Origin: Basidiobolus meristosporus CBS 931.73
Taxonomy: Eukaryota > Basidiobolomycota > Basidiobolomycetes > Basidiobolales > Basidiobolaceae
Direction: 5' to 3'
Assembly (NCBI GenBank): GCA_002104905.1
Contig: MCFE01000174.1
Location: 79,068-143,067, forward strand
DNA: 64,000 nucleotides
In this document: piece by piece, positions 56,056-64,000 of the stretch
Position numbering within the stretch: the first letter of the stretch is position 1
How the letters are laid out: every line of letters begins with the position of its first letter
Made by a program: the position numbers and the translations under genes
The notes under the pieces: model-generated
What the model was told of the DNA's origin: nothing
Databases searched by the model: none
The model's input: the letters and a program-made list of their open reading frames with translations, nothing else

Positions 56056-59000
56056 TCAATGGGTTACCTGCAAATTCTGCTGCATGCAAAGATTTGCGTA
56101 CATCCCATTGAGGGCTAACAGCTCGTGGTGTTGTCCAGACTCAATGACTTGACCATTGTTGATAACAAGAATCTTATCAGCATCCTGAATGGTACTTAAC
56201 CGATGTGCAATCACAATGGTGGTACGGCCAGCACGTGCCCGATCTAGGGCATCTTGGACGAGGTTCTCTGATTCGGAATCCAATGCCGAGGTAGCCTCAT
56301 CAAGCAACAAGATTTTTGGATTACGGATGATCGCGCGTGCAATGGCAATTCGTTGCTTTTGTCCTCCAGAGAGCTGGGAGCCCTTATCTCCAACTCGAGT
56401 GTCGTATCCATCGGGTAGAGATGTGACAAAATCGTGAATGTTAGATGCTTGTGCTGCTGCTACGACCATTTCATGATCAAAGGGTCGATCATCAGGAATC
56501 CCATATTGAATATTCTCCCCAATAGTCAAGTCAAATAGAACGGGTTCTTGGCCAACAAGTGCCATATGGCTTCGAATATTCGAAAGATGCATGTCTCTCA
56601 GGTCGTATCCATCAATAGTTACTTGACCTCTAAGAACATCGTACCATCTCTCAAGTAGAGCAATCACAGTGGATTTCCCACATCCCGATGGACCCACCAA
56701 TGCCAGGGTTTGGCCAGGATTTGCCTCCATGCCGAAGCCATGGAAGATGTCAATATCGGGTCTTGTGGGGTAATGGAAATCAACCTCATTCAGAGAAACA
56801 GAGCCCATCGGGGGCTTGTCTGACGGGAATGAGATACCATCTGCCAAAGCATCAATTGTGGTGCGTTTGTCAAGGAGATCAAAGATATGGATTGCAGACT
56901 GCTTTCCCTTGACATATGTAGGAATTTGCGCCGCCATCTGCCCTAGGTTCATAGCTAAGAATACAATGTAGAACATTGTTCTAGAAGTCCAGGTTGGGGC
57001 GTAAGTAATGAGAACATGTGAAATTTCCTAATGCTAGACTTACGTGAATATCTCACTCCATTCCATCACGCCTGCGTCTACAAATCGCAATCCTGCATAG
57101 AAACCTGCGGCATATATCCAGTAGATGATGCTCTGGGCCATGGCAAAGCCAGCCGACCCAAGATATGCCTTTCTTCTAACGTACTGATGGGGTACGCTTG
57201 TGGCAGACTCGTATTGGGCCTCAAAGTGGGACTCCTTGGCTAGGCCAACCACTGTTCGGATGTTTAGTATTGCTTCACATGCAATTTTTGCCGACTGTTC
57301 GTAAGCTTCCTGCGTTTCTTCCTCGATTGCGGTCAAAGCTCCGATTTCGATATATTCGGCAAGAGCGAGAAATGGCAATCCGACCAACGTTACCAACGTG
57401 ATTCTCCAACTAGTGGTGGCCGCGAGCGCCAAGCTAAGTGCCACCATAGCTACAGTCTGAATGATTATCCTGGCCAGCTGGGATACAAGTTCGTGCATCT
57501 GGTATGCGTCTGTTGCTAGGTGTGAGGTCAGCGACCCAATGGAGTGTTCCTCTTTATCGAAGAAGCCAGCTTCTTGACTCAGAATTGCCTCGAAACTAAG
57601 GCTACGCATTCTCAGAGCCATTCGTTCTCCGATCCAATCAAATATCACAGTTGATCCACCCATGGTCAGCCCAGCTGCAAGTGCTATAATAATTGTCATC
57701 AGGGCATTGGCATTAATGCTTGCATTCCAGCCTGGATCCTGGGGCCTGGTCATCAGATCCCATATCTGGCCGAAGTATTTAGCGAAGAGGGGAAATATCT
57801 AATAGGGAGCGTTATTTACGGTCATCCTGATTTATATTAGATATGCACCTACCACCCCAGACGCTCCACTCAGCACTACGCCTATCAATACCAGACCAGC
57901 ATCTGGTCGCATGTATTTGGCCACGCGAGATATCAGTGCCCTTTGTGTTCTACCTGCTACCTGGCCGCGACTGTCTCTCTCGATCTTTTCTATTTCAATG
58001 GTTGTCGCGTGTGGTTTGGCTGATAATTCGGATTTCGACTTTGATTTCGAACCTGGATCTGGTTTCGATTGTGATGCTATAGATATGTGGCAGTTGTCGA
58101 CCGGCATAGAGTCTTTACTATCGTCAATGGAAGCGGAATGCTTGGTTGAGGATGGGGCGGTGCAGATGGATGCGGCGAAGGCATCTTGATCAATACTTCC
58201 GGTTTTGAGCTGTTGCTTTGCTACCAGCTCAGCGTACGTGCCTTGCAGCTCCAGCAGAGACTCATGCGTTCCAGATTCCAACACGACTCCTTTATCCATA
58301 ACGTATATCAGATCAGCATTCTTGATTGTTGAGAGCCGATGTGCCACCACGAGAGTCGTGCGTCCTGCTGATGCTTTTTCAAGTGCCTCTTGGACAATTC
58401 TCTCTGATTCTGTATCCAACGCCGAAGTAGCTTCGTCCAACATCAGAATCCGAGGCTCCTTGATTAGTGCACGAGCAATCGCAATTCTCTGCTTCTGGCC
58501 ACCCGATAGAAAGATTCCTTTCTCGCCAACAACGGTGTCATACTTCATAGGTAGCTTTTCAATAAAGTTATGTGCATTGGCCAGACGACACGTATTCTCA
58601 ATCTCCTGGTCGGTGGGTGGCGCCTGCCCCTTACGAATCCCGAGAGCAATGTTTTCTCTGATGGTGATATTAAACAGCACCGGCTCCTGAGAAACGATTC
58701 CAATCATATCCCGTAGAAAGGATACATTGTAAGTTCTGAGATCAACGTTGTCAACGCTGATTGATCCAGCTGTGTGAAGTGGTTTGTTAGAATATTGCCC
58801 ACGACTAATACTTGTTGTACTTACCAGCAGGGTCATATAATCGCTGAATTAATTCAACAATAGTGGACTTTCCGCTTCCGGAGTGGCCAACCAATGCAAC
58901 TGTCTGTCCAGGTTGAATACACATACTGATGTTCTTCAGCACTTGGACTCCTGGTCTCACTGGGTAAGTAAAATCCACGTTCTGAATGGTAATCTGCCCT

Positions 59001-60299
59001 TGTACATTCTCAGGCTTGTCCCCTTCGCTGCTTGACGAATCAATATCTGGCGCTCGATCAATCGTCTTGAAGATATGGTAGGCTGCTCCTTGGGCGCTGG
59101 CGAATATCCCTACGTTTGGTGCAACCTCCCAGAGGGCGTATGCCCCTACAGTAATACCCATGAAGACAGTCATTACGTCTTCACTGGTCATTTCTCCGCT
59201 CGAAATAAGTTTGGCCCCATACCAAAACGAGAGCGAGTCTGGAGCAAAGACCAAAAACATGATGAACCCAAAGCCTAAGCCATTCAAAATAGCTTTTTTC
59301 ATCCCGCTCCTGTATGCCGACTTGAGATGCTTCACGTAGGCGTCGTATTCACGTTTCTGACCATTGAAGACAAACACAGTTCTGATGGAAGAGAAGGCCT
59401 GCTCGGCCACTCCGCCTGCTGCTGAGTATGCATCATGCTCCTCTGCTGAGGTCTCCACCATATATTTTGCAATTACAATACAACCAGCTGTCCAGAGAAA
59501 TAGGGGGTTAATATACAAACATTTCCCAAGTCTATACTGAAATGTACTTGCCGATCATGAAAGGCAACAGCGAAAGTAAAACCAATGCCAAACGCCAGCC
59601 TCTAGTAAAGCTGATGACATACCCCGAAAGGAAAGTGACCGAATTCGAGATGACAATTCCTACTTTTTCCGCCATTCCCTCGAAGATTACTTGCGTATCT
59701 GCACACAGGTGAGTCGTCAGAGAATCTGCCTGTTTCTTGCCAGGGTTCGAATCATCACCATCAGTGAGTGCACTGCCGCCATCGTGCCATGCCATATCCT
59801 GCCGTAATACCGCATGCAAATATCTTTCACGGATCAGTTTTCCTTGATTCTCGGCAGAGAGCGTCCAGAAGTACATCTGCCCGTACGCAGCCACGAAGAT
59901 TATTAACCCCAAAATGAAAAAAAAGCGAACACTGCTAAGGACTTGTGTCCCAGCATCCATGGAGGAGAGGTCTGTTGTGATGTTTCCGAAAGCAATTGCG
60001 ATAAGGGATTGCCCAACACCGGTGGTTATAGAGCAGATGATTGCCAACCTGTTGAATTAAAGCCTGCGTGTAAGTTAAAGGAAGACGTGACGGAAGATGG
60101 TCATGACGCACAAGATATACAACTGGTCCAAAGGGGTTGCAAAGCGATAAAGTGAGAGATATGATACTGAGTGTATTGTAGCTTTTGTCTCCTTTGAGCT
60201 GCCCCAACATTCAAAAAGGAACCATCGCCACGGCCTAGAGCACCTTTGTGTAGAGTCATTCGCAAGCGGTAATGGCTCAGTATTCGAAGCTGGAACCAT
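56056..60299 (-). CDS. ABCB-type full ABC exporter (P-glycoprotein family)
   Basis: Six exons (minus): 60299-60112, 60048-59552, 59487-58825, 58769-57853, 57798-57044 and 56980-56056. They give 1,314 residues with phases closing throughout. The layout is TMD1-NBD1-linker-TMD2-NBD2. TMD1 begins after [17 protein letters not shown] (about residue 55). NBD1 has Walker [10 protein letters not shown] (about 433), signature LSGGQKQR (about 535) and Walker [11 protein letters not shown] charged Lys/Ser linker follows (about 640-715). NBD2 has GPSGCGKST (about 1,100), LSGGQKQR and ILLLDEAT. All ATPase motifs are intact, so both sites should be active. Intron 2 (59551-59488) has a GC-AG pair with the consensus GCAAGT donor. 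Members pump lipophilic compounds, lipids or peptides out across a membrane; the substrate cannot be told. Start 60299 is the first ATG in frame. Being next to the telomere is common for fungal transporters. Confidence 0.93.
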
Positions 60300-61245
60300 C
60301 AATGTTAGTGTTTGAAGAGTTGATGATGTTGTAAACCGAAAGATGTACGAGCTGAAGTCTGTGTTCAAGAATCAACTCCGCCCTTTAGGAGTTAGGAGAC
60401 CACTGCAAACGTGTGAGCCCACACCAGGAGTAATTGGTTAGTGTTGTCATTGTCAATGCATATGCATCCCTATACCCTGTCGATACGAAATAAACTTCCC
60501 AAATCGTACATATACATTAAGATTAGATATATGTATGTCACTGTGGCTCATTTCTGAGAATGCCTCTGCTCATAGACTCATACATGCATGAATGCTGTCA
60601 GGGTTCGAATACTCCATAGATATGAGAAGGGATAGGGAGTTTATAAAGCTGAGTCAGTAGGAGTAACCACACCAGTTATATCATGATATCACTATGGTTG
60701 GTTGACTTCGCCATATGCCGTCAACATAACACATCAATCGCTGTTAGATCCTCTCCCCCTCCCTATCGTATGCCTATCCATAATTTCGCCCATCACTACA
60801 ATAACATCACAGATATGAACACTCAGTAAGTTCACGATAGCTTGACTACTGTATTACTTCATATAGATGCCTTGACGATGCTCTTGACTCAGTCCTTTCT
60901 TTAGATAGATCCTAAGCCATCCATTTTATGACCGTGAGATTGCTCACATGAATGGTCTAGATTTCTTCCTTAGATTCAGCAATCATTGATATCATTATAA
61001 TGTCGTAGGGGTGGGTGGAGTACAGCAATGCCTGAAAATTTAAGTACCATGCTTATATATGGAGACTTTCCCGGATTTCTGAGGTGCCATCTGCATGGCA
61101 CAAGGATCATCACCGAAGATAAGTAAATGGCGCTTTTAACAGTTTGTGGTGGTGGTGAGGGGGGGGGGGTTGGCTGCCCATGCCATTGAAGACGGAGTTT
61201 AGTGTAGAGCTTATACTATATCCCTGTAGGATCATCCTTACTTGT
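60300..61245. other. Subtelomeric spacer upstream of the ABC gene
   Basis: No gene seen. It holds the presumed ABC promoter (AT-rich TATATGTATG near 60,527) and a run of 11 or more G at about 61,160-61,170. The spacer ends where the first TTAGGG-like joint begins. Confidence 0.5.
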
Positions 61246-61265
61246 AGGGGTTAGGGTTAGGGGGA
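61246..61265. repeat. Interstitial telomere-like tract
   Basis: AGGGGTTAGGGTTAGGGGGA marks the junction between chromosomal DNA and the innermost retrotransposon fragment. Similar short tracts occur at the other copy joints: about 61,957-61,966 (TAGGGGAGGG), 62,241-62,250, 62,923-62,936 and 63,243-63,272. Confidence 0.85.
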
Positions 61266-61958
61266 GACAGTCACCAACAGGTGAAATCTTTATTTCAGTT
61301 GAAACAAAGAAGCCAGCGCTACTGCTGTAGCTTTTATACCAGAGTGTGTAGCTGAGGGGAATTTGTAGGTAAGTGAATAAGGAGAGATGATAGTTCTTCT
61401 GTACTCAAGACACTGTTTGGTGGGAAGGGGGGTAGCAAGAGGGGTAAGAATGATTTGTGAACAACATTGATAAGGGGAATGTGATACAAATTGGTAGTCA
61501 TCATAAAGAGAGTGTACTGCTTCAGATATTGATGCCAAAGGTCTGCCAAGTACTCTAGGTAGGCCAGCGTGGGCTTTTCTGACTGCAGAATATATATGAG
61601 CAAATTTCTTGACTTCAGGATCTCCAAGTATTATTCTCCAGCAGGAGCCAGGTGTGGTGTGGTGTGTTCTCTTCCAGGTTTTGATCCGTGGGTTGTTGCA
61701 GTGGTGAAGTCTGAGATATAATCTGGTTCTAAGGTAGAGAAGTCTGATCTTATAGGGCATAAACCCAAAAGCACCAAGAATAGCATGTCTTTAGGGGCAT
61801 TCAGGCAAATGAGGCACCAAGGAGGTAATGCACCATACTGCAAACTTGTCAAGCTTAGTGCAGTCTCTAGAATTAAGAGAGAGAAGTGGTAAGCCAAATT
61901 CCAGGGCAGGGAAGATAAACTGCTTGAGTAGAAGGAGGCAGCTAGTAGCTGAAGTTGT
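61266..61958 (-). mobile_element. Telomere-joined LINE fragment, copy a
   Basis: The minus strand encodes the C-terminal end of a non-LTR reverse transcriptase. Text seen in order (with a stop and frameshift): LKQFIFPALEFGLPLLSLNS, KLDKFAVWCITSLVPHLP, ILGAFGFMPYKIRLLYLR, then LWHQYLKQYT, INVVHKSFLPLLLPPFP and STEELSSLL. The first part fits the post-catalytic thumb of LINE RTs (K-L-D...I..LvP.LP...HA..GaFGf). It ends with AATAAA (61294-61289) about 24 bp before the TTAGGG-like joint at 61,246-61,265. The 5' end is cut at about 61,958, where copy b's 3' end begins. Confidence 0.8.
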
Positions 61959-62240
61959 AGGGGAGGGAAAGTCACCAAGGTAGGTGAAATCTTTATTTGA
62001 TTTCAGACAAGTCTAACTACAAATAAAGAAGCCAGCTGGGAATAGAAGACTCCCAAAGTAGAAACTAAGTTGAATATGAATCAATCTAAGCTAAAGTTAA
62101 GGCAGTATCCCATAGTACACTGGAGTTCAGGTTCATGGGGGAGTGAAGTAGATAAGCTTGAGAGATATAATAATCTCTTAAGAAGTGGGTAACAGTAGGT
62201 GAATGGGAGTTTTTGATAAGTGAAGTGAATCTTGAGAGCA
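61959..62240 (-). mobile_element. Telomere-joined LINE fragment, copy b
   Basis: About 280 bp consist of the shared 3' block (AATAAAGATTTCACC, then TTGGTGACTTTCCCTCCCC on the minus strand) plus some 200 bp upstream of it, cut off at the 5' end. It carries no useful reading frame beyond 78 codons (62,322-62,086 spans the next joint). Confidence 0.75.
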
Positions 62241-62922
62241 GTAGGGGGGGAGGGAAAGTCACCAAGTTGGTGAAATCTTTATTTGAGTCAAGAGCTAATC
62301 TAAGTACAAATAAAGAAGCCAATTAAGAGGTCTAGAACCTCTCTAATAAGTAATGCAATTTATGTTTTGTTTCATCTCTAATGTTTGTTTCAATAAAGTA
62401 AAGCTCATCAGGGGTAAATATGAAATTCAAGGGTTTTGGGGGAAGTACAAATTGTAGATGTTTCTGATCAATATAATCCAAGACTAGAGCCCAGCCTGGG
62501 ATTAGATGTAGTAGGAAAGGTGTGTGGACTTGTAAGTAGCTCCGCCATATAGATCTTAGATGGTCCTGAGCCAGTAGTCTTGGTTTCTCAGCTTTTTGAA
62601 GTTTTGAAGCAAGCTCTGTTACTACAGCAGAGCCAACCAGGGTGTGCCAGCAGGAAGATTTCAGGGAGGAGTTAGATTTAAGCCATTGTTTGATGGAGGG
62701 GTTATGTGATTTCTGAAGTTTCACTAGGAAGGAAGCACGGAGATAGACCATTTGGATTTGGTATGGGTAGAACCCAAAGGCTCCATTGGTTGCATGGATA
62801 TAGGGAGATACTGGAAGATACGGTACCAAGGATCTGATACACTGATGGAGAAATTTATCCCGGCGGTCAAGTTCTCTGGAGGTTAGGGGTATAATGTGGA
62901 GACTAAATTCAAGTACCAGCAG
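62241..62922 (-). mobile_element. Telomere-joined LINE fragment, copy c
   Basis: This is the longest readable copy. The minus strand is open through the RT C-terminus: SRELDRRDKFLHQCIRSLVP, SPYIHATNGAFGFYPYQIQM, LRSIWRSYLQVHTPFLL, LQFVLPPKPLNFIFTPDEL, with the stop at 62332. The frame runs upstream into the joint and the 3' block of copy d, which proves that the 5' end is cut. AATAAA and the conserved 3' block follow at about 62,280-62,255. Confidence 0.82.
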
Positions 62923-63242
62923 TAGGGTTAGGGGGGAGACAGTCACCAACAGATGAAATCTTTATTTCAGTTGAAACAAAGAAGCCAGTGCTATTGTTGT
63001 AGCTTTGATACAAGAGTGTGTAGCTGAGGGGAATTTGTATGTAAGTTAATAAGAAGTGATGATAGTTCTTCAGTGCTCAAGACACTGTTCAGTGGGAAGG
63101 GGGGTAGCAAGAGAGGTAAGAATGACTTGTGAACAACATTAATGAGGGGAATGTGATAAGGATTGATATTCATCATAAAGGGAGTGTGCTGCTGCAGATA
63201 TTGCTGCCAAAGGTCTGTCAAGTACTTCAGGTAGGCCAGCTT
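62923..63242 (-). mobile_element. Telomere-joined LINE fragment, copy d
   Basis: This copy belongs to the same subfamily as copy a (shared 3' end GTTGGTGACTGTCTCCCC on the minus strand). The open part (63,221-62,991) reads DLWQQYLQQHT, INVVHKSFLPLLLPPFPLN, STEELSSLL and SKLQQ before the stop. It is truncated at the 5' end at GCTGGCC (about 63,240), a point that lies inside copy a near 61,567. A TTAGGG-like tract precedes copy e. Confidence 0.8.
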
Positions 63243-63350
63243 GGGTTAGGGTTAGGGTTTAGGGCTTAGGGGGAGGAAAGTCACCAAGTAGTGAAATCTT
63301 TATTTACTTATGACAAGTATCTAAAGAAGCCAAGTTAATCTGAAGTTATT

Positions 63351-63469
63351 CCTAGAAAGCTAGGTCTGAGAGATATCTTCCTGGTAAGCCAGGTCTGAGA
63401 GTTGAGAAGCTGAGTGGTACTATAATTCCTGGTTAGCTAGGTCTGAGAGAGGTTTCCTGGAAAGCCAGG
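63351..63469. repeat. Array of four covarying 14-nt hairpins
   Basis: Four 14-mers form 5-bp stems with 4-nt loops: CCTAGAAAGCTAGG (63351), CCTGGTAAGCCAGG (63380), CCTGGTTAGCTAGG (63428) and CCTGGAAAGCCAGG (63456). Each is followed by TCTGAGAG or a close variant. The fourth base pair changes from A-T to G-C (one copy has a G-T pair), so pairing is kept while the sequence changes. Confidence 0.7.
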
Positions 63470-63719
63470 CCTGAGAAGTGAGAGTCTGAATATATCTGAG
63501 CTAAGTTATACTGGTTTGCGGTAGCTGAATTGTGGCCGGAATGGCCAGTAAACTGGGGGAACTGAAATGAATTTCTGGGCGATCACTGGCCAAATTTACT
63601 AGGCAAATCTGGCCAATTAGCATTTCAAGGATTTCAGCCAATCAGAGCCTTTACTTTGCCCGATGGTTGATCAAGCCATCTCCCAATGAGCACACAACAA
63701 TTTATTAATCAAATTTTTG

Positions 63720-63785
63720 CTGGATCCAGGATTTGAACCCACAACCATGGGTATGGAAGGGTTAGGGATAACCACAAGGCTAAGT
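63720..63785 (-). other. tRNA-like segment with RNA polymerase III A and B boxes
   Basis: The minus strand carries TAGCCTTGTGGTTA (A-box-like) and, about 40 bp on, GGGTTCAAATCC, which fits the B-box consensus. The flanks do not pair as an acceptor stem and no proper anticodon arm forms, so it is not a functional tRNA gene. It may be a tRNA-derived SINE piece or a chance match. Confidence 0.4.
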
Positions 63786-63791
63786 GTTCTT

Positions 63792-64000
63792 GGTTAGGGT
63801 TAGGGTTAGGGTTAGGGTTAGGGTTAGGGTTAGGGTTAGGGTTAGGGTTAGGGTTAGGGTTAGGGTTAGGGTTAGGGTTAGGGTTAGGGTTAGGGTTAGG
63901 GTTAGGGTTAGGGTTAGGGTTAGGGTTAGGGTTAGGGTTAGGGTTAGGGTTAGGGTTAGGGTTAGGGTTAGGGTTAGGGTTAGGGTTAGGGTTAGGTTAG
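63792..64000 (+). repeat. Telomere, (TTAGGG)n
   Basis: About 34 tandem TTAGGG units run to the window end, with one shortened unit (TTAGG) at the last positions. The G-rich strand reads toward the end, as at a right chromosome end. Confidence 0.98.

Larger units (their letters stand above)
63243..63791 (-). mobile_element. Outermost telomere-joined fragment, copy e
   Basis: It has the same 3' block (AATAAAGATTTCAC, then CT.CTTGGTGACTTTCCTCCCCC on the minus strand). Beyond it the sequence is different and without a reading frame. It contains four small covarying hairpins (63,351-63,469) and a tRNA-like A/B-box segment (63,720-63,785). Its 5' side ends at the telomere proper. The upstream part may be from another element or a non-coding 3' region. 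Confidence 0.65.

Noticed and set aside
58205-58690. A 161-codon plus-strand frame
   Set aside because: It is antisense to the first nucleotide-binding domain of the ABC transporter and mirrors its codon pattern.
61142-61180. Run of G near the subtelomere as a G-quadruplex or origin
   Set aside because: A simple G run with no repeated spacing; nothing else supports a function.
63720-63785. A true tRNA gene at the telomere
   Set aside because: A and B boxes are present but the acceptor stem does not pair and the anticodon arm is not normal.

Overview
The window is the end of a chromosome of a filamentous or zygomycete-grade fungus, running from a retrotransposon-filled interior (left) to a telomere of TTAGGG repeats (right, about 63,792-64,000). 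The intron-rich genes have short introns: 39 I could place in the six recognised genes are all 54-88 nt, and all but one are GT-AG. The gene set (METTL14-type MT-A70 protein, HIRIP3-type histone chaperone, RSPRY1-type RING/SPRY protein, APC3/CDC27, ABCB transporter) suggests an early-diverging fungus rather than a yeast-like ascomycete. The species cannot be fixed from sequence alone.

Layout. (1) 1-24.9 kb is an AT-rich graveyard of mobile DNA: two Ty1/copia families (A and B), a Ty3/gypsy family (G), solo LTRs of families A, B and D, a dispersed zinc-finger repeat family (Z) and an unclassified internally repetitive element. Several nestings can be read from 5-bp target duplications. (2) 25.4-43.4 kb is a gene island: a small hypothetical protein; a 1,034-residue secreted Gly-rich repeat protein; an arrestin-fold protein; HIRIP3-like and CDC27 genes sharing a divergent promoter region; a doubtful small secreted gene; METTL14-like; and RSPRY1-like. 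(3) 43.4-55 kb is gene-poor, with one small hypothetical gene at 47.5 kb and LTRs of families B, C and D, including a family-C LTR inside another family-C LTR. (4) 56.1-60.3 kb carries a full-length, six-exon ABCB (P-glycoprotein-type) exporter. (5) 61.2-63.8 kb is a head-to-tail stack of five fragments of non-LTR retrotransposons, all in the same orientation. Each has its 3' end toward the centromere, at least four appear 5'-truncated on the telomere side, and the joints are TTAGGG-like. This is the geometry expected if reverse transcription was primed by the chromosome's own 3' end.

Functionally, the island is mostly nuclear and regulatory housekeeping (chromatin, cell cycle, RNA methylation, ubiquitin), while the secreted repeat protein and the ABC pump face the environment. 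The most interesting object is the telomere-joined retrotransposon stack. Next are the covarying hairpins in its outermost copy, the silk-like secreted protein, and the DPPL catalytic-loop variant of the METTL14-like protein. All exon structures were worked out by hand from splice signals, reading frame and remembered family sequences. No search or alignment was run.
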